From Chitinophagaceae bacterium (GTDB lineage Bacteria > Bacteroidota > Bacteroidia > Chitinophagales > Chitinophagaceae): a stretch of 64,000 nucleotides of DNA. Below the pieces are notes generated by a model. It was given only the letters and a program-made list of their open reading frames with translations, was not told the origin of the DNA and ran no database searches. This document shows, one piece after another, positions 7,967 through 17,801 of the stretch. The position numbers were made by a program, and so were the translations under genes. Position 1 is the first letter of the stretch, and every line of letters starts with the position of its first letter. The stretch is taken from assembly GCA_016703625.1 (NCBI GenBank), contig JADJBP010000004.1, forward strand, positions 248,001 to 312,000, written 5' to 3'.

Positions 7967-8746
7967 ATGAAAAACAGGATCGATCAGCTTTTTTCGGTAA
8001 AGAAAAATAACATTTTAAATATTTACTGCACTGCCGGTTTTCCCAAACTTCATTCAACCATGGAAGTAATGGAAGCATTACAGCAATCCGGGGCCGACAT
8101 CATCGAACTTGGTATTCCTTACAGTGACCCCATTGCCGATGGGCCCGTTATCCAGCAAAGTAATATGCAGGCTTTACAGAACGGGATGAGCATTCCGTTC
8201 CTTTTTGAACAGTTAAAAGATGTACGTGGTAAAATTAAAGTGCCGGTAATATTAATGGGTTATCTCAATCCTGTTTTACAATACGGGATTGAAAAATTTT
8301 GTGCTGCCGCAGCATTGGCCGGTATCGATGGCATTATTCTGCCTGACCTGCCCATGCATGAATTTGAAACGGAATATCAGCAGCATTTTAAAAAGCATGG
8401 ACTGAAATTCATTTTTTTGATAACTCCTGAAACGAGTGAAGCACGGATCCGGCAAATTGATAAACTGGGCAGCGGTTTCATGTATGCAGTCTCGGCATCT
8501 TCCACAACAGGTTCTGATGCGGCCATTAATGAAGCGGAGCAGCAGGCTTATTTTAAAAAATTACAGCATATGAATTTAGTGAACCCGATGCTGGCCGGCT
8601 TTGGCATAAAAGATAAAAAAACCTTTGATGCGGCCTGTACATTCACCCGGGGTGCTATTATCGGCTCTGCATATATACATGCAATAAAGGATACAGCCGA
8701 TATTGGTCATACTACTAAAGATTTCATAATTAATGTAAAAGGATGA
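7967..8746 (+). CDS. trpA: Tryptophan synthase alpha chain
   Basis: 259 residues, TIM barrel. Cleaves indole-3-glycerol phosphate to indole, which is channelled to TrpB. DIIELGIPYSDPIADGP holds the catalytic Glu and Asp; GIDGIILPDLP, YAVSASSTTG and GFGIKDKK are the other family signatures. Last trp gene; no clear terminator follows before the next gene at 8790, so some read-through is likely. Confidence 0.96.
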   Translation: MKNRIDQLFSVKKNNILNIYCTAGFPKLHSTMEVMEALQQSGADIIELGIPYSDPIADGPVIQQSNMQALQNGMSIPFLFEQLKDVRGKIKVPVILMGYLNPVLQYGIEKFCAAAALAGIDGIILPDLPMHEFETEYQQHFKKHGLKFIFLITPETSEARIRQIDKLGSGFMYAVSASSTTGSDAAINEAEQQAYFKKLQHMNLVNPMLAGFGIKDKKTFDAACTFTRGAIIGSAYIHAIKDTADIGHTTKDFIINVKG

Positions 8747-8789
8747 ACCATTTGCATAAAACTCAGTAAATTGCGTTACTTAAAATTAC

Positions 8790-9914
8790 ATGATGAAAAG
8801 AATTTTCCTTTTACTTTTTTTATTTGCAGGATACAGTGTGATGCCGGCTTTCACCTTTGCCCAGGTTAAGCCCAAAGCGAAAACCAAATCAAAAACAAAG
8901 GCTGTATCCAAGGCAACGGAAGCTGTTAAACCGGTTGCAACCAATTTTGTGATCAATGCTACCGTTACCGGGTTTCCGGAAGGAACTCCCGTTGAATTCC
9001 TGAACGGGCAAACCGGTGCAACTGAACTGTCAACAACCGTACAGGCAAATAAATTCTCTTTTAAAGGAAAAATGGATCGTCCCGATTTTAAGATCATCCT
9101 TTTTAACAAACAGCCTCCTTATATCACCTTGTTTATGGATAACAGTGTAGTTAGTATTACAGGTGATAAAACAACCATTGATAAAGCAAAAATTACCGGC
9201 TCCGGATCGCACACGGCATTTGAAGATTTTAATAATTTACTGGAACCATACCAATCTGTTTTTTCAGAAACGGGTGAATACGATTCGGCCCTTACCGCTA
9301 AAGCCATGAACCTGATCCGTGAATTTGTCAGTACGCATACATCCGATTATATCACGCCATTGGCGGTGATCCGGTTTAACCAGATTGCTGAAGATGTATA
9401 TAAGACCGAAGAATTGTTCAACCTGCTGGATCCAAAGATCAAATCATCGGCTATGGGACAGTATATTGTCCAGCAGATCGCAGAAGGCAAATTAAATGGT
9501 GCCGGTACTGTGCTGGCCGATTTTTCGCAGCCTGATACGTCAGGCGTTCCCGTTAGTCTTTCTTCACTGCGCGGCAATTATGTGCTGGTAGATTTTTGGG
9601 CAAGCTGGTGCGGGCCATGCCGGCAGGAAAATCCAAACCTGGTTGCTGCCTATAATAAATACAAGCATAAAAAATTCACTGTATTGGGTGTTTCACTCGA
9701 TAAAGCAAAACCCGCCTGGATGGATGCCATTCATATGGATGGATTGACCTGGACACATATCAGCGACCTCCAGGGCTGGAGTAATGCAGTTGCCCAGCAA
9801 TTCCAGATATTCAGCATACCGCAAAATTTCCTCATTGACCCGGATGGTAAAGTAGTAGGAAAAAATTTACGCGGGGCAGCTTTGGAAAGAAAACTGGCGA
9901 AGATATTGAACTAG
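8790..9914 (+). CDS. TlpA-like thioredoxin with N-terminal DUF4369-like domain
   Basis: 374 residues, exported. A signal peptide (about 1-25) is followed by a Lys/Ala/Thr-rich linker, a beta-rich DUF4369-type domain (FVINATVTGFPEGTPVEFL) and a C-terminal thioredoxin domain with WCGPC (Cys274, Cys277) and a cis-proline region (IFSIPQNFLID). This architecture is widespread in Bacteroidota and is taken to act as a periplasmic thiol-disulfide reductase, for example in cytochrome maturation; the specific partner is unknown. Follows trpA by 43 bases on the same strand. Confidence 0.88.
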   Translation: MMKRIFLLLFLFAGYSVMPAFTFAQVKPKAKTKSKTKAVSKATEAVKPVATNFVINATVTGFPEGTPVEFLNGQTGATELSTTVQANKFSFKGKMDRPDFKIILFNKQPPYITLFMDNSVVSITGDKTTIDKAKITGSGSHTAFEDFNNLLEPYQSVFSETGEYDSALTAKAMNLIREFVSTHTSDYITPLAVIRFNQIAEDVYKTEELFNLLDPKIKSSAMGQYIVQQIAEGKLNGAGTVLADFSQPDTSGVPVSLSSLRGNYVLVDFWASWCGPCRQENPNLVAAYNKYKHKKFTVLGVSLDKAKPAWMDAIHMDGLTWTHISDLQGWSNAVAQQFQIFSIPQNFLIDPDGKVVGKNLRGAALERKLAKILN

Positions 9915-9940
9915 TCTTGGTTCCGCTGTTTGCCGTTATT

Positions 9941-9984
9941 CACACTGAGCGTAGTCGAAGTGTGAGCGTAGTTGAAGTGTCATC
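9941..9984. repeat. Intergenic palindrome (CTGAGCGTAGTCGAAG type)
   Basis: CACACTgagcgtagtcgAAGTGTG with a second, shorter copy GAGCGTAGTTGAAGTG right after it. Related in wording to the GAGC-TTGTCGAAG elements at 31101 and 56219. It lies just after the TlpA-like gene and may act as a 3' hairpin. Confidence 0.55.
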
Positions 9985-10023
9985 GAAGCGTAAGTTATTG
10001 CCAGGGCGACCGGCAATGTAAGA

Positions 10024-10224
10024 TCAGCCGGTTGATTTATTGTTAAGCTGGGTTAAAGGAATAATAATGGCAAATAGAATAGCCATTCTGAAACAGGTTT
10101 CCCAATCTATGATCAGTCCTTTGTCTTTGATGAAATAATTCCAAAAAAGAGAGATCAGGATATTCGCAACCAGTGCTATTCCGAAAATTATCATAAATCC
10201 TTTTATATAAGCTTTGATTTTCAT
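10024..10224 (-). CDS. Small two-helix membrane protein
   Basis: 66 residues from the ATG at 10224 (MKIKAYIKGFMIIFG). Two hydrophobic helices (about 8-28 and 45-60) flank a short charged segment (IKDKGLIIDWETC). No family recognised. An upstream in-frame ATG at 10266 would add an unlikely N terminus reaching the pdxJ stop region. It is on the same strand as pdxJ, 48 bases downstream of it. Confidence 0.5.
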   Translation of the reverse strand: MKIKAYIKGFMIIFGIALVANILISLFWNYFIKDKGLIIDWETCFRMAILFAIIIPLTQLNNKSTG

Positions 10225-10272
10225 GATATATATTTTAAGTAATACCTGAATGCTTAAAATTAGCATTACTGT

Positions 10273-11002
10273 TTATGCTTCAGTCTTTAACTGTCGCTTA
10301 TATAACTGTACTGCATTCTCCAATCCCAGGTAAATGGCATCACAGATCAATGCATGGCCAATGGAAACTTCCAATAAACCTGGAATGTTTTCTGCAAAAT
10401 ATTTTAAGTTCTGCAGATCCAGGTCATGCCCGGCATTAATACCCAATCCCAACTCATTTGCTTTATTTGCTGCCGCAACAAAAGGCTCTATTGCCAACTG
10501 CGAACTGCCAACTGCAAACTGCTTTGCATAAGACTCTGTATATAATTCAACCCTGTCTGTACCAACCGCTTTTGCGCCTTCGATCATCTCCACCACCGGG
10601 TCAACAAAAATTGAAACACGAATGCCTGCATTTTTAAATACGGCGGATCATGTCTTTTAAATAAGCTGCATGCTCAATGGTATTCCATCCATGGTTTGAT
10701 GTGAGTTGGTTGAGGCTATCGGGTACCAGGGTAACCTGTGTTGGTTTATTGGCAAGTACCAGGTCAACAAATCTTGCTTCGGTACAGTTGCCTTCAATAT
10801 TGAATTCGGTCGTCACCACTTTTTTCAGTTCAAAAACATCGGCATAGCGGATATGCCTTTCGTCGGGTCGGGGGTGAACGGTTATGCCATTTGCTCCAAA
10901 CCGTTCAATATCCATGGCTGCTTTTATAAGATCCGGATTATTGCCTCCGCGGCTGTTGCGGAGGGTGGCCAGTTTGTTGATATTTACCGAGAGTTTGGTC
11001 AT
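10273..11002 (-). CDS. pdxJ: Pyridoxine 5'-phosphate synthase, one frameshift
   Basis: About 243 residues when the two fragments are joined. Condenses 3-amino-2-oxopropyl phosphate with deoxyxylulose phosphate to make PNP (vitamin B6). MTKLSVNINKLATLRNSRGG, ITVHPRPDERHI, FNIEGNC and QVTLVPDS are PdxJ signatures; the C-terminal part has VSIFVDP, TDRVELYTESYA, NAGHDLDLQNL and EVSIGHAL. A one-base shift at about 10636 next to an A/T run breaks the frame between IRR and FKNAGIRV. Start is the ATG at 11002, 7 codons inside the open frame, matching the family N terminus. Confidence 0.92.
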
Positions 11003-11225
11003 GGCTGCATTTTTATGCTGCAAATCTAATTCAAAAGATCATGAACAGGCGCTTTGGGTTTTGGTTTTGCACTATGTATAAGCCCGTTTCAAAATATTTT
11101 ATCAACCATTTGAATTTTTAGTTAAAATGTTTATTTTGTCACTTATTCTTGTCCCTGCTGAAAATGGTTACTCTTCTGGCACCTGCATTTTTTATTCATT
11201 CAAAACAAATCAAAACTAAACACGT

Positions 11226-11770
11226 ATGAAAAAGATCATTTTGGTATTTTGTATGGCTGCCTTGCTGGTTGCCTGCAATGAAGAAAAGAAAACAGACACA
11301 GCTACTGAAGCAACTCCTGCTGCAGCACCTGCTGAAAAGCCACCGGTTGAAATACTCAATGACAGCAACCTGGTTGCTTCCACAATGGCTTCCTTCACCG
11401 CTTTTGAAAACAAGGATATTGAAGGCTATACTACAGGTATGGCTGATAATGTAATGTTCAGGTGGTCGGGGGGTGACAGCCTTGCCGGCAAGCAGGCTGT
11501 GAAAGACTATTATACAGGCAGGTTCAACATCATCGACAACATCAAATTTTCTGATCACATCTCGCTTCCGCTGATGGCCAATGCAAGTCCTGTTGCTAAC
11601 GTGCCTACCGGTAAATGGATGCTAAGCTGGTATAAAGTGAGTGTAAAGTACAAGAACGGAAAGTCAATTGCTTTTGGGCACACAATACCCAGCATTACAA
11701 TGATGCAGGCAAGATGGATATCTTTAATCAGTATATTGACAGGGCCCCGATCATGGCAGCCACTAAATAA
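11226..11770 (+). CDS. Lipoprotein with NTF2/SnoaL-like domain, one frameshift
   Basis: About 181 residues. The signal peptide ends in a lipobox (LLVAC, Cys at 17), followed by a Thr/Ala/Pro-rich linker and a SnoaL-like fold (TAFENKDIEGYTTGMADNV, GKQAVKDYYTG). A T is missing from a run near 11671; restoring it turns the ending into FWAHNTQHYNDAGKMDIFNQ, with the usual cone-fold closing strand, and a stop at 11768-11770. The function of such stand-alone domains (ligand binding or small enzymes) cannot be told. Confidence 0.75.
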
Positions 11771-11786
11771 AATGCAGTAATAAAAC

Positions 11787-11817
11787 AAAACCCATCCGCT
11801 TTTGGTGGATGGGTTTT
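11787..11817. terminator. Bidirectional intrinsic terminator
   Basis: AAAACCCATCC (11787-11797) and GGATGGGTTTT (11807-11817) form an 11-bp stem with A and T flanks on both sides. It lies between the converging lipoprotein gene and ahcY and can serve both. Confidence 0.85.
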
Positions 11818-11851
11818 GTATTTTAATATTCCTGCAGCCAGGAAATAAATA

Positions 11852-13180
11852 TTAATACCTGTAAGCCTCTGTTTTAAACGGACCTTCTTTTGGAAGACCT
11901 AAATATGCACTTTGTTCCGCGGTCAATTCTTCCAGTACCACGCCGATCTTGGCAAGGTGTAAACGGGCAACTTTCTCATCCAGGAATTTTGGCAATACGT
12001 AAACTTTGTTTTCGTATTTATCGGTGTTGGTCCACAACTCAAGCTGTGCCAATACCTGGTTGGTGAACGATGCACTCATTACAAATGACGGGTGACCGGT
12101 TGCACAACCTAAATTCACCAAACGGCCTTCAGCCAGTACGATCACATCTTTGCCTTCAATGGTGTACATATCAACCTGTGGTTTGATGGTGTTCTTGGTA
12201 TTGCCGTAGTTTTCATTCAGCCAGGCCATATCAATTTCAATATCAAAGTGGCCGATGTTACAAACAATGGCTTTATCCTTCATCAGTCGGAAATGTTTTT
12301 CAGTGATCAGGTCACGGCAACCGCTGGCTGTAACGATGATATCGGCTTCTTTAACCGCTTCGGTCATGGGTTTCACTTCAAAACCGTCCATCGCTGCCTG
12401 TAAAGCACAGATGGGATCGATCTCGGTAATGATAACCCTGCAACCGGCACCTTTTAATGAAGCTGCAGATCCTTTACCCACATCACCGTAAGCGCCAACA
12501 ACAGCTACTTTACCGGCCATCATTACATCAGTGGCACGGCGGATCGCATCTACCAGACTTTCTTTACAACCATATTTGTTATCAAATTTAGATTTGGTAA
12601 CAGAATCGTTGATGTTGATGGCAGGAATAGGCAATGTACCTTTTTCCATACGCTCGTATAAACGGTGAACACCGGTTGTGGTTTCTTCGCTCAATCCTTT
12701 TACATGCTGGATCAGCTCAGGGTATTTATCAAATACCATGTTGGTCAGATCACCACCGTCATCCAGGATCATATTCAGCGGACGGTCTTCGCTTCCAAAA
12801 AATAAGGTCTGTTCAATACACCAGTCAGATTCTTCCTGCGTTTGTCCCTTCCAGGCAAACACACCCACACCCGTAGCCGCAATTGCAGCAGCAGCCTGGT
12901 CCTGTGTACTGAAAATGTTGCACGAGCTCCATTTAACTTCTGCACCCAGGGCAGTTAAGGTTTCAATCAAAACAGCCGTTTGAATGGTCATGTGCAGGCA
13001 ACCTGCAATTCTTGCACCTTTCAATGGTTGAGACGGACCGTATTCTTTACGGATCGACATCAGGCCCGGCATTTCTGCTTCGGCCAGCATAATTTCTTTG
13101 CGGCCCCATTCGGCCAGCGTCATATCTTTTACCTTGTAGGCAAGGTTAAAATCAATGACATTCTTTGTTATTGTTGACAT
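11852..13180 (-). CDS. ahcY: S-adenosylhomocysteine hydrolase
   Basis: 442 residues, intact. Splits S-adenosylhomocysteine into adenosine and homocysteine, clearing the product of methyl transfer. Motifs: GCLHMTIQTAVLIETL near the N terminus, NDSVTKSKFDNKYGC (substrate Lys/Asp), and the NAD-binding loop GYGDVGKG-like VVGAYGDVGKGSAASLKG. Ends with the family's conserved PFKTEAYRY tail that completes the NAD site of the neighbouring subunit. Start at 13180 gives MSTITKNVIDFNLAYKV; an upstream ATG at 13201 is less likely. Divergent from an Lrp-type regulator. Confidence 0.97.
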   Translation of the reverse strand: MSTITKNVIDFNLAYKVKDMTLAEWGRKEIMLAEAEMPGLMSIRKEYGPSQPLKGARIAGCLHMTIQTAVLIETLTALGAEVKWSSCNIFSTQDQAAAAIAATGVGVFAWKGQTQEESDWCIEQTLFFGSEDRPLNMILDDGGDLTNMVFDKYPELIQHVKGLSEETTTGVHRLYERMEKGTLPIPAININDSVTKSKFDNKYGCKESLVDAIRRATDVMMAGKVAVVGAYGDVGKGSAASLKGAGCRVIITEIDPICALQAAMDGFEVKPMTEAVKEADIIVTASGCRDLITEKHFRLMKDKAIVCNIGHFDIEIDMAWLNENYGNTKNTIKPQVDMYTIEGKDVIVLAEGRLVNLGCATGHPSFVMSASFTNQVLAQLELWTNTDKYENKVYVLPKFLDEKVARLHLAKIGVVLEELTAEQSAYLGLPKEGPFKTEAYRY

Positions 13181-13238
13181 ATTGTAATTTTTAGACTGCA
13201 AATCTAAACAATTCAGGATAATATTCTGAATAATTTTA

Positions 13239-13246
13239 TAACTTTG
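13239..13246 (+). promoter_or_regulatory. Candidate -7 box of the Lrp-type regulator gene
   Basis: TAACTTTG matches the Bacteroidota -7 consensus TAnnTTTG exactly and lies 50 bases before the regulator ATG. A clear -33 TTTG is not seen. The 116-base region also must hold the divergent ahcY promoter. Confidence 0.35.
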
Positions 13247-13296
13247 GGTGAAAAGCCTGTTTTTGTAAAAATATCAGGATAAACATTAAGTAACTC

Positions 13297-13800
13297 ATGG
13301 CAAAAGCTATCAAAAAAGAAAAATCACCTGAACCCGGTGTTTCGCTGGATACAAAAGATATGGCCATTCTTAAATTGTTACAGGAGAATGCCCGTATCAC
13401 CGTAAAGGAAATCTCCGAAAAAATTCACCTGAGCACAACGCCTGTTCATGAACGCATTAAACGGATGGAAGAAAGCGGGGTTATCAAACAGTACGTGACC
13501 ATCCTGGATCACAGTAAAGTGAAAAAAGGGCTCACCGTTATCTGTTATGTTTCTCTGAAAGAACACAATAAGAATGCAGGCAATAAATTCATTAAGACCA
13601 TTCATGAGTTATATGAAGTAACCGAGTGTTATAATATCTCGGGCGAATTTGATTTTATGCTGAAGGTGATCTGCGAAGACATGAACGACTATTACGATTT
13701 TCATGTGAACAAATTAAGCCAGATCGAGAATATGGGGCATGTGCAGAGTATTTTTGTGATGGGGGTCATCAAGCAGACATACCAGTTGCTGTATGGGTGA
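13297..13800 (+). CDS. Lrp/AsnC family transcriptional regulator
   Basis: 167 residues. N-terminal winged helix-turn-helix (about 20-65: DMAILKLLQENARITVKEIS, then STTPVHERIKRMEESGVI) and a C-terminal RAM ligand-binding/oligomerisation domain (SGEFDFMLKVICEDMNDYYD). Cytosolic DNA-binding protein, typically responding to amino acids. Shares a 116-base divergent intergenic region with ahcY, so control of ahcY or itself is plausible but unproven. A tandem GAGTCGG repeat starts right after its stop. Confidence 0.92.
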   Translation: MAKAIKKEKSPEPGVSLDTKDMAILKLLQENARITVKEISEKIHLSTTPVHERIKRMEESGVIKQYVTILDHSKVKKGLTVICYVSLKEHNKNAGNKFIKTIHELYEVTECYNISGEFDFMLKVICEDMNDYYDFHVNKLSQIENMGHVQSIFVMGVIKQTYQLLYG

Positions 13801-13846
13801 GTGGTGAGTGGTGAGTCGGGAGTCGGGAGTCGGGAGTGTGGGAGTT
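13801..13846 (+). repeat. Heptad tandem repeat (GTGAGTG / GGGAGTC)
   Basis: Seven-base units related to GAGTCGG run for about six copies directly after the Lrp gene stop. A sister array of GAGTCGT units starts at the stop of pcm (38761). Confidence 0.7.
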
Positions 13847-13868
13847 TTGATTCGTCAGTGGTCACTGG

Positions 13869-14377
13869 TCATTTGTTTAAGGCCAGGTTCATCACATAGT
13901 CATTCATAAAATAACCGCTGCCGATATCAATATCTTCTTCCCGGGTAATGGTAAAGCCAAGTTTTTTATAAAAATCCAATGCTTTGTTGTGGCGGTTTAC
14001 ATTCAGTTCAAGATCAGTGGCTGCATGGTTTTTAGATCATTGATGATAAAACCGGTCAATAATTTACCAATGCCTTTTCCCTGCTGTGCCGGATGCATAT
14101 AGATCTTATGCAGGCGGTAAACAGAAGAACCTTCGGCATATTTTTCGGAATAAGATGCAAAACCAACTGCTTCATCATTTTCAAAGGCAACAATGAATTG
14201 GTGACCACCTTGCATTTGCATTTCCAATGCAGTGTTGCTGTAAAAAAGTTCCAGCATATAGGCCATCTGCTCCGGGCTGATGATGGATGCATAAGCCTGT
14301 TTCCAGGTTATTTGAGCCAGGTGTTGTATTACGGGAATTGATTCGGTACCAACCTTACAAACCGCGATCATCATCAT
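13869..14377 (-). CDS. GNAT family N-acetyltransferase, one frameshift
   Basis: About 169 residues with the fragments joined. KIYMHPAQQGKGIGKLL is motif A, the acetyl-CoA pyrophosphate loop (QGKGIG); EDEAVGFASYSEKY-like strands precede it. One A is missing from the run near 14027; restoring it continues the protein as KNHAATDLELNVNRHNKALD and FYKKLGF, the usual C-terminal GNAT ending, up to a stop at 13869-13871. Substrate unknown. The start overlaps the preceding gene's stop (ATGA), so the two are probably cotranslated. Confidence 0.85.
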
Positions 14378-14862
14378 TTTTTAATTTGAATCAGGAGTTC
14401 GGGCGCAAACATAAACCGGCCCTGGGGATCCCTGGCAACAATGTCGAAAAAATGCAATTCTTCGCCCGGGGCCATTTGTTCGGTCAGGATCTTTATCCAG
14501 AGTGTGGGCAATGGGGTTTCCCTGAACAGGTCTGAAACATTGCTGATCACAGGCGTAACTTTTCCGGTAGCTTCATCTTCTGTTACAGCCCTTCTTTTAT
14601 ACATTAACCGGTAAGATGAAATGGTGTAGTTATTTTTTTTATCATCCGTGATCTTCAGGGGTAATTTTACCAGCTGTACTGCTTCCTCCACATAAACAGA
14701 AACAGTATCTTTCCGGATACCCAGCATGCTCGTTAACCTGGGTGGGGTAAACTTTTGAAAAGTGACTGGTTTAGCTGGTGCCGTTTTTGGCTTTTGCGCC
14801 AAAATGGTAGTTAATGACAGCGTAAAAACAATTGTCAGTATACATTTTACATGGTTTGCCAT
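14374..14862 (-). CDS. Exported protein of unknown function
   Basis: 162 residues with a signal peptide cleaved after LAQ (about residue 23) and a Lys/Pro-rich start to the mature part. The remainder is beta-rich, with a conserved-looking ending (LPTLWIKILTEQMAPGEELH, then FFDIVARDPQGRFMFAPEL). I do not recognise the family. Stop overlaps the acetyltransferase start by ATGA. Located just downstream of valS on the same strand... that is, valS (14921-17559) ends before a separate transcription unit upstream of it in map terms; a functional link is not evident. Confidence 0.65.
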   Translation of the reverse strand: MANHVKCILTIVFTLSLTTILAQKPKTAPAKPVTFQKFTPPRLTSMLGIRKDTVSVYVEEAVQLVKLPLKITDDKKNNYTISSYRLMYKRRAVTEDEATGKVTPVISNVSDLFRETPLPTLWIKILTEQMAPGEELHFFDIVARDPQGRFMFAPELLIQIKK

Positions 14863-14920
14863 AGTTCCCGGTTATTATATAGTAACGAAAGTACGCAACA
14901 ATTAGTATCCTTTTACGGTT

Positions 14921-17559
14921 TTAACTGATCGTTGACAGGCTCTCTTCGATGGCCTTTATCCTGGCCTCCGCATCTGCTTTCTTTTTCTGTTCAAGTGCCA
15001 GTACTTCGGGTTTGGCGTTTTGAACAAATTTTTCGTTACTTAATTTTTTTTCAACCGACAATAAAAAACCTTTCTGGTGAAGCAGGTCTTTCAGCAGGTC
15101 GTCTTTTAAAGTTGCATTATCCAGTTCCTTTTCCGTTTTAATATAAAATTTATCTTTTTCAACCGTCAAAACAATGGTATTGGGAATGGCTTCACCGGTA
15201 AATGAAACTGCTTCGGCATTTACCTGTTTGCTTAAAATATGGAGGATGGAACCGTAACTTTCCCCGGATGCTGTTTCTATAAAAAGTTTGATCGCTTCTT
15301 TTGGTTTCAGTTGATTTTTATTCCTGCCATCGCGGATGGCGGTGATCACCTGTTTCAGCAATTCGCCCTGGGCCAGCATATTTTCATCAACCGTTTTTAC
15401 AGCAGCAAACTGGTTTACACAAAGATCATCACTTTGCTCTTTTAGTAAATGATAGATCTCTTCGGTAACAAAAGGCATGTAAGGATGCAGCAACTGCACC
15501 AGTTCTTCAAAATAAATGATCGTTTTATTGTAAACGGTTTCATCGATCGGCTGTTCAAAACCGGGCTTGATCCATTCCAGGTACCAGCTGCAGAAATCAT
15601 CCCAGATCAAACTGTAAATTGTTTTTAAAGCTTCACTCAGCCTGAACTGTTTCATTAAAGCATCAACTTCAGTTCTTACTTGATTCAAGCCGGTTCTCAA
15701 ACCATCCAATGCAAACGTTGTATTGAGTGGTGATTGGTGCTCACTGCCAAGGGCTAGACTGCTTTTGGGGCCCACATTCTAATCAGCTTCAATGCATTCC
15801 ACATCTTATTATTGAAATTCCTGCCCTGCTCCAGGCTGTTCTCATCAAACATCAGGTCATTGCCGGCAGGTGATGAAACCATAATGCCAAAACGAACAGC
15901 ATCGGCGCCATACTTATCGATCAGTTCCAGCAGGTCGGGACTGTTGCCAAGCTGTTTGCTCATTTTACGTCCCAGTTTATCCCTTACCATACCGGTAAAA
16001 TACACATCCTTAAAAGGTATCTGCTTTTCGTATTCCATGCCCGCCATCACCATGCGTGCCACCCAAAAGAAAATAATATCCTGGCCGGTAACCAATACCG
16101 AACCGGGATAATAATATTTTACATCTGCATTGCCCGGTTCTGTTATTCCTTTAAAAACCTCCATGGGCCAAAGCCAGGAAGAGAACCAGGTATCCAGTAC
16201 ATCTGCATCCCGGTTAAGCCCGTTCTTCGGATCTTCCCGGTAGATCGTATAATATTTTTCCAATGCTTCATTTTCATTTTCAGCAACCACCATCTTTCCA
16301 TCTTCATCATACCAGGCCGGTATCTGCTGTCCCCACCAGAGCTGGCGGCTGATGCACCAGTCCTTTACATTTTCCAGCCAGTATTTATAGGTTGCCAGGA
16401 ATTTATCACCGGGATGAATTTTTATATCTCCGTCAACCACTGCTTTCAGTGCAGGCGTTGCCAGTTCTTTCATCTTTACAAACCATTGCGTACTTATCCT
16501 TGGTTCTACAACTACCCCTGTACGTTGGCTATAGCCCAGCCTGGTACTGTATTCTTCTGTTTTGGTAAGAAAATCTTTCTCTTCCAGTTCTTTGATGATC
16601 TTTTTACGGGCCACAAAACGGTCTTCGCCCACATAGATCTGTGCGGCTGCACTCATGGTACCATCATTGTTGATGGTATCAACCACTTCCAGGTTATGTT
16701 TTAAACCCAGGTTATAATCGTTGATATCGTGTGCAGGCGTAACTTTTAATGCACCGGTTCCAAAGGCCGGATCAACATAGTCATCAAAAATGATGGGTAT
16801 GCGGCGGTTGATCAGCGGAACAAAAGCATATGCTCCTTTTAAATGGGCATAGCGTTCATCATGGGGGTTCACACAGATGGCTGTGTCGCCCATGATGGTT
16901 TCGGGGCGCTGCGTTGCTATACTTATATATGCTTCATCAGCTGTATCTAATTTGTAACGGAGATGATAAAGCTTACCGGTCAGATCTTTGTATTCCACTT
17001 CTTCATCACTCAATGCGGTTTTTGCAGATGAGTCCCAGTTGATCATCCTGGCACCACGATAGATGAGGCCCTTATTATAGAGGTCGATAAAAACTTTTAT
17101 TACAGCCTGGTAATAATGATCGTCCATGGTAAATGTGGTACGGTCCCAATCCACACTGCAGCCGAGCCTTTCGATCTGGTTGTAAATGATGCTGCCATAT
17201 TTATCCTTCCATTCAAATGCATATTTTAAAAATGCTGACCTGCTCAAACTGTTCTTATCAATGCCTTTTTCTTTGAGCATGCCTACCACTTTGGCTTCAG
17301 TGGCAATGGAAGCATGGTCGCTGCCAGGTACCCAGCAGGCATTAAAACCGCTCATGCGTGCCTTGCGCACCAGGATATCCTGTACGGTTTCATTAAGGGT
17401 ATGGCCCATGTGTAACACACCGGTAACATTGGGCGGGGGTATCACTACGGTAAAAGCAGGGCGGCCATCGGGTTTGCTGTTAAAATACCCCTGGGCTAGC
17501 CAGTGTTTATACCATTTTTCCTCAACTGTTCCGGGCTCAAAATTTTTAGTCAATTCCAT
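14921..17559 (-). CDS. valS: Valyl-tRNA synthetase, one frameshift
   Basis: About 879 residues. Charges tRNA-Val, with an editing domain for Thr. N-terminal HIGH-type motif in PPPNVTGVLHMGHTLNE, editing domain signatures (ATQRPETIMGDTAICVNP), KMSKS-type KLGRKMSKQLGNSPD, then the anticodon-binding domain (DDFCSWYLEWIKPGF) and a C-terminal coiled coil (EQKKKADAEARIKAIEESL). The frame breaks once near 15760, between MWAPKAV and the next helix. An essential gene without a second copy in the window, so the shift is very probably a sequence error. Confidence 0.95.
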
Positions 17560-17801
17560 TTTATGTGTTACTTATTATTTGTGGTGGGCAAAAGTACAAA
17601 AAAGCGGGGAGGTTTTGGTTTGGGCCATCGGTTTGTGAATTACCGTCTTTTCGTCTTCCCGGCTATATTGTATTTTGCCGGTAAGACGTAAAAAATAAAT
17701 GGTTTCAAAATGAATGGCTGTGTGTATAAGTAGCATATGATTAATTTAAAATTTGAGTATCTTTCTGAAACCTTTTAAATAACTCAACTAAAACTAACAT
17801 C

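Noticed and set aside
11196..11558. 120-codon minus-strand open frame rich in Cys and Ser
   Set aside because: Shadow of the SnoaL-like lipoprotein gene, which has a clear signal and lipobox.
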